A stretch of DNA of 64,000 bases, from contig OZ007517.1 of assembly GCA_963931865.1 (NCBI GenBank), forward strand, positions 2,732,164 to 2,796,163, read 5' to 3'. This DNA comes from Axinella damicornis (taxonomy: Eukaryota > Porifera > Demospongiae > Axinellida > Axinellidae). The notes beneath the pieces were generated by a model. The model ran no database searches and was not told the DNA's origin. It was given only the letters and a program-made list of their open reading frames with translations. Made by a program: the position numbers and the translations under genes. Below, in pieces: positions 42,103-53,400 of the stretch. The number at the start of each line of letters is the position of its first letter. Within the stretch, counting starts at the first letter, position 1.

Positions 42103-42661
42103 ATTTTAACCCTTTAAGCCCCGCCCCATTGATGTCTATAGACGTCATTTTGACCCTATGCACTCATAGGGCTTCTCGTCAGTCCAAAAAGAGAACAAAA
42201 GTCTTTAGAGGGCCTATGGACAATTTTGAGGGACGAACCACAAAAATTGAGGGGGGGGGGCCTTTGCATGTCGTGGGCGTTTTTTTGATTTTAATGAGAG
42301 TCATTGGCCCGAGGATTTTTTGATTTTAATGATATTCATAGACCCCACCCAGGGCCACAAGAAAACATGCAAATTGGTGGTGTAAGGTGTGCCATCAGTC
42401 AGTCTGGCCCAAGTTTAGGGAAATGCTGGGCGAAAATCCGGCTGACATCCACCTCTTTGACCTCCGATTGCTGGGCTTGTGGGGGGTCATGAATATCATT
42501 AACAGTATTGCCAGAGGGGTCTCTCCATGTGTGCGGGCCCCACCAAGTTTGGCCACTGAGGAGCAAATGCTGTGGGAGAGGAGTACCTATGAAAGTGGTG
42601 TGCGCTGAATGCATGAAAATGTGTTGTCTTGGTGGGAAGAATACGGTGGTTAAAGGGTTAA
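42103..42661. mobile_element. Candidate piggyBac-type element with TTAA target sites
   Basis: The left boundary reads TTAACCCTTTAAGCCCCGCC and the right boundary GGTGGTTAAAGGGTTAA. Both therefore have TTAA followed by CCCTTTAA inward, the hallmark of piggyBac insertions. Near the right end an open stretch (about 42530-42650) encodes CGRGVPMKVVCAECMKMCCL, which could be a decayed transposase Cys-rich tail. The interior otherwise has no intact frame. Confidence 0.55.
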
Positions 42662-42809
42662 TATGTACATGGAGGATCAATGAATCTCATTACAAATCGG
42701 CAAACCATCCCAAACTGACACACAGTGCAAGTCTAGGCCGTTTTGAGGGCCCCATTCTCAACAACTATGAATCTCATTAAAAACTACACAATTAGCTATA
42801 CAGCTAGAC

Positions 42810-43190
42810 CCTCAAACTTTGTTACAACAACTTGAAAACAGTTAACTTTTTGTCATGATGCAGGAAATGTACACTTATTTATGAAGTGGCTATTGGTCCA
42901 GGGGGAATTGGTGACTGAGCATATTGGAACCTCCTGCAGGCCACAGAGTATCACACTAAAAGTACACACATGCTATGTGTATACATATTTTGACACGTCC
43001 ATGGGGAACATATATATCATGTCACTTGTCCGGTAATACATGGGGCACATTTTTAATTAAATAGCCAATGTCTGATTTGCCCTATTCCTCTTATAGTGCA
43101 ATAATTAATTCACCTTAATAAATCAATTGATGGTTATGAAAGCACAAACACTGATACTGTCCTTCGTCAAACTTAAGTGGTAGCTACAAG
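42810..43190. repeat. Segment present in inverted orientation at 50025-50390
   Basis: TGATACTGTCCTTCGTCAAA at about 43158 and CTCCTGCAGGCCACAGAGTA at about 42932 match the reverse complement of about 50020-50280, while the neighbouring ITIH_C final exons lie in the same orientation in both places. Confidence 0.75.
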
Positions 43191-44211
43191 AATAAGACTA
43201 GCGATCAACACTGTGAGCTACTACTAGACAAAATACAGCCGCAAATGATTTAACATGATGACATCATGCATTAGCATTGTTCCTACCAAAGCTGTATGCA
43301 AATTGGTCCAAGTTCAGCAGTTAATCAAAAGACTTAATTAGTATGCTTGTTTGGCTGGAACTTGAAATCGGTGGAGAGGATATCCTTCACCTGGTAGTCC
43401 ATATAAGTTCCTTCAATCAACCCTTCTCCCTGTTCGCCTTCATTTATGGTAGCCCAGCACTCTTTGCCCTCAGCCATCTCGTGTTGCATGAAAACCCATA
43501 TAGGACGCTGCTTCACTGGCACTGGCTTTTTGTCAGGAAGGACTAGAATCTTCTGGATGCGATCAATTCTCACACCACTTTGCAGAAATTGACCTGAGCA
43601 GCGAGAAACTTTATACCTGTGACTACAAATTATCATACACGGTAGCTAGTATTCGGCTCATCAGATTACTGTGCTTCAGAAAATGAAGTTATGCAGTAAA
43701 ATTTCAGAGCCCAGTGCATGATTTTAGCAACAATTTTATCCACCGGAACTTACAGGATTGTGGGCACAATGATTCGCAATTATACCATTGTCACGTGTAC
43801 GTCACACTTCTGAGAATGCACAATAGCACACGTACCAAATCACTGACCACTTCCTTTATGGTAGCTACTGTTTTCTTAAAACCATTCTTAAAACCATAGA
43901 TTATAACGGTATAATGGTAAGAACCGAATGCCTTGGCAGGCTTCACTAAATGGCCTCATAATCATACTAGCCGGACCCATATATGGGCAGTATCTTAGAC
44001 TAGTGACAGAAAGGTCCAACACGGCCTACAACCTCCCTTCGGTCAACCGGCCCTGCACCCTGCCTCCTCCAGCTCTTTAGACGGTTTAGTTGCAGTCCAT
44101 TGCGGTATGGAGATCACGAGCGCCGTAGATGCACAAGAAAATTATTGGCAATGTAAAGGGTGTGGTCAATGATACTGCACATGCTCAGAAGCATAACGAA
44201 TGCTGACAACC

Positions 44212-44255
<44 letters not shown>

Positions 44256-44300
44256 TGATAGATTGATTGTTAGATAGATAGATGGATAGATAGATTGTTT
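44212..44300. repeat. (GATA)n microsatellite beside an ITIH_C donor
   Basis: About 85 bp of ATAG/GATA units with T substitutions, starting 8 bases inside the intron after the exon that ends at 44309. Confidence 0.95.
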
Positions 44301-46179
44301 TTTCTTACCAATTAGGCCATGTGAATCTTTGCTAAGAGTTCCCATACTCTGCCAGAACATTTCAAGGTGGTTTTGCATAAATCTGACAGTGAACTGAAGT
44401 CCCACGTCCTCCAGGATGATCTTCACTTTCGGATTACCACCCTGCTTGGATATAGAGCTTAGCAGCTCACCAAGTTTGAGGTGAATCTCGTGTTCGTCCT
44501 TGGCAGCCAGAGTAATTCCATCTCCAACACAAATGTTCATGCTTGTAGCATTAATTGTGATCTTGGTAACATTTGGCAACTGCGAGCTGTTCCCTATCAA
44601 AACAGCCAGTGCACCAATCCAGGTGGCATTCCTCCTTCCAGCAATAGGCACAAACAGGGCGTTCATGTGGAAATTTTTGTCGCTGATCAGGTTGAATACT
44701 GAGCCACGCTCGCCTTGCACAGTATAGCATAACATCTGGCTGTCTGGTAGCACAATGCTGAAGTGGGGGTCCCCGCCCATTGCTCCACCTGAGTTGTGAA
44801 GGGAGACTATAATGTGAACTTTGACCTTTTATTTTTGATCTTGATCCACATGCATACAGTCATTTAGCAACACTAAGCACTTCAATGTAACATTGAGAAA
44901 ATTTATTTTGCTGAAACTTAATTGCTACTGCTTAGTTAGCTAGCTATACCATACACAGTTTTATACATGTTGCACATTCAAGAGCACAGTGACAGATGGC
45001 ATGAACAGATGAGAGTGCTCTTGTTGTCTTTTTAGTTTCAATGGGCTACCAAGCACATGTATACATGTTGCACATTCAAGAGTACAGCGATGTAGCTAGG
45101 AAGCCAATGTTTTTCTGAGCACTGATCATGATTTGCACATGCTCTTCTTCTTCTTCAAGCTGTTTGCAACCAGAAAAAATTGGTGGCTGAAAGTCACGGA
45201 AATGAAAATGAACTGTGGTTGGGGGGGAAGGAATTGGTTGTGCATGTTGTGTGTAACTATGGCATATCTCAACATGATTGTGCTGGTCTGGGGCTTGCAT
45301 AATTTCCACATAGTAACATGCGGCACAAACCTTGACAGCTCCGACACACAGTTGGGTTAGAAGTGTCAATGAAGGATGTAACTCCCATTCGGCTACAGCA
45401 AACGCTCTGTGAAGTAGCAGTAGATGGATTCGCAAGATTGCTACACCCGCCATCAAAATAACAGATAAAGGTGTCACCACTAGCTGCAATAGAAACAGTA
45501 GTTATTGCATGAAGACAATGATGGACAATGATGGAGCTGACACAGTATAGATGAGGACAAGGAATTTCACAAAGCATTTGGTACAATGGAGTAGTGGAAG
45601 GAACTAGAAAGAAAGAGGGTGCATGGCTTGTACGCTGACTATACTTTGCTCGGAGGGCAAAATCGCCAGAAGGGAATTTGAAGGAGTAGCTACAAACTAT
45701 GTGTATAGTGTAGCTAGCTAGGGAGGGAATATCTGACAACTGAAAGGAACTCTTGATAGCCCAGGTCCCATCTTGTAGTTGCAATTTTACAACTAAAATT
45801 CAGAATGTCCTCAAGCTTGACAATGTTTCGGTTTCTGGGTACCAAGATCCCATACTATCGGATGCATATTCCATGTGAGGGCAAACAACTAGCTGTCAGT
45901 GTTGCCATGCAAGATCCTTTTCAATTTGGCCATTGAGCATGTGACCACAACATATCGATGGCCCAAGGTATTTGAAGTCTCAACTTGAATATAGTGAAGG
46001 CATTCAAAGTCAGAGTACAAGTAGGGGAGTTTATGCGGCTATTGACACTAGTATAGCATGCTCTCACACTTTACAGATTGAAAATTAAATAGTTTCCAGA
46101 CACCCACTCTGCAACACTGCTAGCTAAATATCTATTTGCAAGTTGTGAAAATCTAGGTCATCAGCATACCATCTATCAA

Positions 46180-46320
46180 GGTGCCGTTAGTATTTGGGAT
46201 ATTTGCTGGGTTGTTGATGTATACTAGAAACAGAAGGGCATGGAGGTAAGCCAGAGAGTACTGGTGAGTTCTGAGGTGATTCACTACCTTTTGGCATCCG
46301 TCCTTTGTGGGTTGGTGCTG
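46180..46320 (-). mobile_element. LINE reverse-transcriptase fragment in intron 1 of copy 1
   Basis: On the minus strand this matches the fragment at 54894-55163 (including TACATCAACAACCCAGCAAA). It is shorter and more decayed. Confidence 0.55.
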
Positions 46321-48365
46321 CCTTGCGATTTCAGGTTTTAGTTAGCACAGTATACCACTGTGTTGGCACTATTGCTTACCTGGCAGACAGAATTGTGCGA
46401 TGTCAGGACAGCAATTCGGGGCCGGGGTCGCAACATAGCAACCTTGATTGCAGAAACAGCTGGACATAGTGCTCCTTATCATAGTATCGCATGTGGTTAA
46501 ACCAAAGTCACCAATACATTCTGTCGGGGCAGTGCATGGACATGAAGGCACGGTATTATAGATTATCAAGAAAAAAGCACATCATCAAGTAGCAAATTCA
46601 CATACACATTGCTATCATTCAACACGTGCATACTTCTAGTTACAGGCTTTAGTTACTTTCTGGCTCAGTTTATTCTGCATGACATTGTGTCAGGAGACAT
46701 CGAGGCAAGCGAGGCATGGGGTAATTATGCAAGGTAGCTATAACTCTGAAGGTACTAGCTACTTATTACATGAGTGCAAGGGCTATTATAAGTCTGACTC
46801 TCGGGCCTGCGGCCATGCATGCAGAGACAGATAGATAGGTTCTGCCATGTGTATTAAAACACTTGAACTGAATTTAAACAAGGCTATTGCGAACAAACCA
46901 ACACATTTAGAAATTTACGGGCTTGAACTACCACCAGACAGATAGCCAGCTGGCAGAGCAGCAACAAGCGAACAGAAGGAGACTTCATGGCCATTGTAGA
47001 GTCGCAGCGATTCCCCCCAAGTTTCTTGAGGAGCCGGTGCTGTGGTATGAGCAGCCACTATTTATAGTCCTGGGATGGAGCATCAAACCAACAACAGTGC
47101 CAGCTAAAGTGCTGGGTATACATGGCAAGGCTTTTAGAGGACACCTCCCAAATTATTGTCAGTAAGCTTTTAGCTGCTACCTATGAATTAAGTTAAGTGG
47201 CACAAACATAATTATGCCACTCAAAATTTAATGTCCTAAGTCTCAGTGGAATTATAATATTGCACTCAAGCAGATCTCTATAGCTGTTTTAGAGACGTGA
47301 TAGATGCTACCAATTTGGCACGATCTAGCTCTAAATTAATTAAGGCGCAATGTCAATTGTTGGTAAGCTTTTAGCTTAGCTGTTTTAGAGACCAGAGGGA
47401 TGCTACCAATTTGGCATGACCTCTATAATTATGCTTGAGGCGCAGTGCAACATAATACTTTTACAGGACACCTCCTCAATTATCGGTAAGCTTTTAGCTG
47501 CCACCACCCTTAATTAATAAGGTATGCCACTTGATTGCATGGCCTCTCAATTTAATATTAGGTCTCGGAAAGCTTTCAAGGTAAGGGAAGGCCCATTTGG
47601 CATGGCCTCTATAAATACTTCCTACAAACATGGACAATAATTATGGTACATGGCAAACTATTGGCTTGAATTGCAACTGAGGTATCTATTTACTTGATTC
47701 TCTACCTATAGCCCTTGACAGGAAGTATACAGGGGAATTTGTCCGCTTCCCGTATTATAAGAGTTAATCATCCACTGGTTAATCTAGATGGCTTCTAAAT
47801 TTAAAAAATCATGTGCTATTAGTAGTTACCCGCTACTTTGGGTGCTACACAAACCAGTCAATGAGTTCATTGCAAGTTACATGTATGTATGTATGTATGT
47901 AAGTGTAACATTGAGAAAATTAATTTGCTGGAACTTGCAAGCAGCTGCAGAGCGCAGCCATTGCTAGCAGCATGCACTGCGTGCACTTGTAGAATTACCA
48001 CTCCACTAGCTACCTCAAACTAAGAAAGTTGATCCTAATAGGCCTAATGGTTTTCCTTCCTGAGGTCATTGATGGTAATAGAATCAAGGCTGCACTTTTG
48101 TGTAGCTACATTCTTTACTCACTGTACAGCGAACATTATAAGAAGCGACTATATAATTATGGTGCATGACCAGAGCACATCAACCCTTTTCCATTTAGCT
48201 ACAGTGTAGCTAGCTATAACAGCTAGTATGTACCTATCTAGATTTATTTAGCACTATAGCTAGACATATATGAAGTAACTAGCTAGTATAAATTTTGTAC
48301 ATACGTATACATAGCTAACTAGAAGCTGGAGCATGCAGTCCGTTGCAGACAGGGCCTATATGCAT

Positions 48366-48408
48366 TGCCTCATTCCCAGGCTCCTCCCCAAGCCTGGGAA
48401 TGAGGCTA
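48366..48408. mobile_element. Minimal palindromic MITE with 9 bp target duplication
   Basis: TGCCTCATTCCCAGGCTCC to AGCCTGGGAATGAGGCTA; TATATGCAT lies exactly on both sides (48357-48365, 48409-48417). A copy at 63050-63092 lies in the duplicated block. Confidence 0.85.
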
Positions 48409-48892
48409 TATATGCATGCATGGTGCCTTGGCCCAGCACACACACCATGCGCTCTGCAGGAGATGGTATGAAAGCGCTCTCATCGTCCATTAAATTTCCA
48501 TGCACTAGCTAGCAAGTCCATGGAGTTATGCATGTTGCACATTCATGATCAAGAGCACAGTGCATGATGTAGCTAGGAAGGCAATTATTACTGAGCACTG
48601 ATCATGAATCGTCTGCATGGGCTAGCTCAACGTGAAAATAGTTTCAACCAGGCTGGTTACCTCAACTGTTGCATCTCGTCAGTGCACGCCTGCATGTGGT
48701 AGCTATAATCAAAGAATGTGCATACCATTCGCTAAACAAGATCAGACTGTGGCCAACGCTTTGGAGTGTAAGTTCAAAGTCCACAGGACATTGCTACTCG
48801 GAGCTGTGGACCCAGGTACAAAGTCGGCAATTGGTTGCTTATGCTACTAGTACCTATAGCTACAGAGATCACCCGGGTGGGTAGCTTGTGAA

Positions 48893-49053
48893 TGCCTATT
48901 ATCATTATGACTTTGTGTCAAGGACTAGTACTAGTGGGTATGGGAGAAGACTCTCATGTTGCCCCGGGTGGGTAGCTTGTGAATGCCTATTATCATTATG
49001 ACTTTGTGTCAAGGACTAGTACTAGTGGGTATGGGAGAAGACTCTCATGTTGC
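48893..49053. repeat. Tandem duplication, ~75 bp unit
   Basis: CCGGGTGGGTAGCTTGTGAA...ATGGGAGAAGACTCTCATGTTGCCC occurs twice in a row and is followed by poly-C. Only one unit is present in the related block at 63.6 kb. Confidence 0.9.
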
Positions 49054-49095
49054 CCCCCCCCCCCCCCCCCCCCCAGCACAGGCACACACCCTCTG

Positions 49096-49712
49096 TTTTT
49101 GTCTCGGCACCGAAGTGCCGAGACACAGTGCTGGATGCGTATATAGGTACGTGGTACGTACGTGGTACGTACGTGGTAGGTACGTCGCTTTTCGCAATGC
49201 GCCCGCGCAAGTGCTGCATGCGTGCTCTACACCCTTAATAGGGTGTCAAACGTATTTATAACCTGCAAGTAGATCTTCAAAAATGATTATGGGTTTGCAT
49301 GGCTGCTCATGAATCCTCTTACCAAGACTGCTGCTACGTAGCTCTAATACTTAATTCAGGACAATGAATACTCACCCATCCAGTGTGCTGCACTCAGCCA
49401 TCCCAAGTGCATACTAAAGCTCACTCAGCTCTAGCTAGCTAGCTATAGGCCTATTGATAAGTGCTGAAAGAATTGGCCAAGGTGTTGACTAATTAAACAT
49501 CAAGCCCAGACACGACCATACTGCTTTCACCCTTTGGGTGAACATTCCAGTGACCCACCCCTTGCTCACACAGAACCTCCAAGGATATTGACGCTCACAG
49601 ATTTTGCAGTCATAATAAAGGGTTAAGCAGCTGCCATGTCCTCTGCATGATTCTAGCTGATACCAAGTCGTGCCGAGACACATCAAGTCTTTTAAAGACT
49701 CACTTGTTAACG
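49096..49712 (-). mobile_element. Dispersed 0.6 kb repeat (copy 2), with an empty site at 63.7 kb
   Basis: Reverse complement of 18434-19007. Flanks are ACACACCCTCTG and CTGATATCATCGC; the duplicated block near 63694-63710 reads ACACCCTCTGCTGATATCATCG without the insert. This fixes the insertion boundaries to within a few bases. Confidence 0.85.
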
Positions 49713-50496
49713 CTGATATCATCGCACCCCGCACCCCACACACCCCACTACTTAATATATACAGGTATAAATTATTACAGCTACAAATACAGTTAGTCTG
49801 AGTAAATCGTAACTTCTGAATTGATAAGTAATTGTTCTTCATCTAGCGATCCAATGCCCGGTTGGGCCCATTACAGTAGTTAAAGTCTGTGGATGTACAA
49901 GAGTTCTTTCTCAGATACTATAGCTGTATATGTATAGCTAGCTATATATAATCCTGAAGTTCAATTTCCTTTCAAACAGCTATACACTGTTGATCACTAG
50001 CCTTATTCTTGTAGCTTTTTAAGTTTGACGAAGGACAGTATCAGTGTTAGTGGTTTCATAACCATCAATTGATTTATTAATTAGCTAGTTACAGGTGAGT
50101 ATAAGAGGAATAGGGCAAATCAGACATTGGCTACATAAGAGACAAGTGACTTTTATGTTCCCCATGGACGTGCCAAAATACATATCCACGTACACTGCAT
50201 GTGTGCACTTTTAGGGTGACACTCTGTGGCCTGCATGAGGTTGCAATAATTATGCTCAGTCACCTTCCCCCCGGACCAATAACCACTTCGTGAATAAGCA
50301 CTTCTACGAACGTTTCCTGTATCATGACAAAAGTCAAGTTGCACATGCAATATGATGTAGCAAAGTTTGAGGATCAATAGTGTACTGTTTTTAGCCAGCA
50401 AAATCTAGACATGTAGACCAACTACAGCAACTGTTTTAACTGGTGTTCCCACCAAAGCTGTAAATAGTATACAAATTGGTCCAAGTTCAGCAGTTA

Positions 50497-53400
50497 TTAC
50501 AAGGACTTAACATGCTTGTTTGGTTTGAACTTGAAATCAGTGGAGAGGATATCCTTCACCTGGTAGTCCACATAAGTTCCATCAATCAGTCCTTCTCCCT
50601 GTTCGCCATGATTTATGGTAGCCCAGCACCCTTTGCCCTCAGCCATCTCGTGTTTCATGAAACCCCATACAGGACGCTGCTTGACTGGCACTGGTATTTT
50701 GTCAGGAAGCATTAGAATCTTCTGGATGTCATCAATTCTCACACCACTTTGCAGAAATTGACCTGCCAATGAGCACAGAAAATCAAACTGCTATTATACC
50801 CGTGGCTACTAATTATGGTGATACTACCCGTAGCGTACGTCATACTTCTGTGCATGCCCTGCCATGTACCAAATCACTGACCATGCCCTTAATGTGTTAT
50901 CGTTTTCTTAAAAGCAAAGAAACTATCTACAGTAAAACACGTGACAACATTGTGGGAGCATCTGCTTGTAATTGCCTAGTGCTACAGGTTGTACTACTGT
51001 CTGGTGCACCAGCGCCGGCGCGAGCTATTTTGGAGTGGTACGGCCACTGCCGCAGGCAGGGAATAGAGGCGTGAAGTGCCGATCTGTCCACGTGAAGCAA
51101 AATTTTCACCTTCATTTTTTAGTTGTCTGGATGGGCTCTCATGGCACCTTCGTGCTTTGCACTGCACTGTAACTGCTTTCTGCTTTCCGTGTCATCCGTG
51201 ACCGTCAACGTGGAATGGAGATGTCACGATAATGCGCACTTTGCGCGCATAACTTCTAGGAGGTATACTGGTAGCCCACGCCTATGAACAGTCCACCAGA
51301 GCCGTACCTAGGTGACTAAAAAGTGGTACGGCCAAAACCGTACCGGCCGTACCGGCCGTACCGGCCGCGCCGGCCCTGTGCACGTGAGCTGACGGAGACA
51401 GACTGTAGGCTGTTGCAGGATGGGAGAGGGTTGTAATAATTACTATCCATAGGGACTTCATATGGTTTGTAAATACCACTCATAGAGTGGGGCCCGTCTA
51501 GCACTGATTGTTTCTACTGTTGTATGTTAAGTAAGACCGGACTGCCTTGGCAGGCTTCACTGAACAGCGTCATAATGTAGGTACAAATTTATTTGCTTAC
51601 CAATTAGGCCATGTGAATCCTTGCTAAGAATTCCCATACTTTGCCAGAACATTTCAAGGTGCTTCTGCGTAAATTTGACAGTGAACTGAAGTCCCACATC
51701 CTCCAGGATGATCTTCACTTTAGGATTACCACCCTGCTTGGATATAGAGCTTAGTAGTTCACTGTGTTTTAAGTGAAGCTTGTGTACATCCTTGGCAGCC
51801 AGAGTAATTCCATCTCCAACACAAATGTTCTTGCTTGTAGCATCAATTGTGATCTTGGTGACATTGGACAACTGTGGGCCGTTCCCTATCACAACAGCCA
51901 GTGCACCAATCCAGGTGGCATTCCTCCTTCCAGCATTAGACACAAACAGGGCATTCATGTGGACATTTTTGTCGCTGATCAGGTTGAATACTGAGCCACG
52001 CTCGCCTTGCACAGTATAGCATAACATCTGGCTGTCTGGTAGCACAATGCTGAAGTGGGGGTCCCCGCCCATTGCTGCAACTGGGTTGTGAAGGGAGACC
52101 ATAATGTGAACTTTGACCTTTTATTTTTGATCTTGATCCACACGCAAGCAGTCATTTAGCAGCACTAAGCACTTCAATGTAACATTGAGTAAAGGTTCAT
52201 TTTGGTTAGCTAGCTTAAACCATACACAGTTGTACGTATACATGTTGCACATTCAAGAGTACAGCAACGCAGCTAGGAACGTAATGTTTACTGAGCACTG
52301 ATCATGTTTCGTCTTAGCCTCGTTCCCAGGCCGTTACGGCCTGGGAACGAGGCTAGTTTCGTCTGAGCCTAGCTAGCTCAATGTGAAAATAGTTTCATGG
52401 CTACCTCATTAGTTGCATCTCAGTGTCGCCCCTGCATATAGTATAATCAAAGAATGTGCACAGTCAAGTTCAACCTATACTTTTAGCATCAAAGATCTCT
52501 GAAAGGAAAAGCCCATTAGGCCTATTAGGGTCAACATTTCAGGTAACTAGGAGGAGTAAGAATGCAGACTCCGAATGTTACAAGTGCAAGCAGCTGCAGA
52601 AGTGTAGCCACTGCATGTGCATGCACTGCATGCACTTGCAGCCGCATTAACCCTCCTCCTAGGTTTGAGCTACCTTAACCCTTTAACAAAAAAGTTGACC
52701 CTATAATAGGCTTAATGGGTTTACCTCCTTGGGGTGTATGATGCTAACAATAGGATCAAAGCATGCACTCAAATTAGGCTGCACTTGTGTGTGCATTCTT
52801 CACTTACGACAAGGGAGTCACCACTAAGATGCAAACTATACAAGGTGACCAGAGCACAACCCTTTTCCTTTTACAGTGTAGCTAGCTATAGCTAGTACGT
52901 ATGTGTACCTTTCTAGTTCTATCTATCACTAGCTAGACATACATACGTATATGAAGTAATTAGCTAGTATATGTACATACGTATACATATACTGCAGAAA
53001 CATGAAGGTTGTTTAAACCAATGTCCCCAAATGAGCCCAGAGAATACCATAAGCCCATAAGAATTCATATAGGAGGTTTATTATTAAGCGTTAATACTTG
53101 GTACATCCTCTTCTTCTTCTTTACGCTGTTTGCAGTTGTAGTTAATATTATGCTAACCAACTTTGATTACCTTGGTTGCACTATAATGGGAAGCATTAGA
53201 GGTAAATATGTGAGTTGAATATCTGCTTACCCAATAGAATGTGCCACTTGAAGCTTCCCAATTTTTCGCAATTGCAATTAAGAGCACATCAGGGGATATT
53301 TATGTAAGCTAATAAACAATGTACCCCAAAATGAGTAAACTAAAATGAATTACATATTGCAGACGAGACTTAAGTGAACAAAGTGTAGGTACATGAGCAG

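Larger units (their letters stand above)
43334..46569 (-). pseudogene. SMB - Cys module - ITIH C-terminal domain gene, copy 1 (5' end apparently broken)
   Basis: Four exons match copy 2 one to one: SMB exon to 46380, 45483-45331, 44788-44309 and 43593-43334, with phase-1 junctions. The SMB exon has CNQGC and PAPNCCPDIAQFC. Exon 2 has ICYFDGGC, VCCSRMGV and CRSC. Exons 3-4 form an ITIH C-terminal domain with GGDPHFSIVLPDSQ (GDPH codons 44764-44775) and a C-terminal GEGLIEGTYMDYQV. Compared with copy 2, the region that should encode the signal peptide (about 46555-46620) has stop codons and short indels, and no ATG in the SMB frame precedes the Cys-rich part. Either the copy is a recent pseudogene or it uses an upstream exon I cannot see (an AG before AATGTATTGG is a possible acceptor). 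The rest is fully open. Confidence 0.65.
46570..50496. other. Duplicated intergenic DNA between the two ITIH_C genes
   Basis: No gene is supported. About 46930-47010 (AGCCAGCTGGCAGAGCAGCA) recurs at 56460-56540 upstream of copy 2, so the duplication extends above the genes. About 47140-47520 has three internal copies of a GTAAGCTTTTAGCT..., ACACCTCC-type unit. About 48170-49060 recurs at about 62880-63640, and partly at 52850-52990. A MITE lies at 48366-48408 and a 0.6 kb repeat at 49096-49712. Confidence 0.65.

Noticed and set aside
46923..47165. Small plus-strand gene (MNYHQTDSQLAEQQQ...)
   Set aside because: The DNA is shared with 56460-56540, but the frame is not kept there, and no splice or start context supports it.
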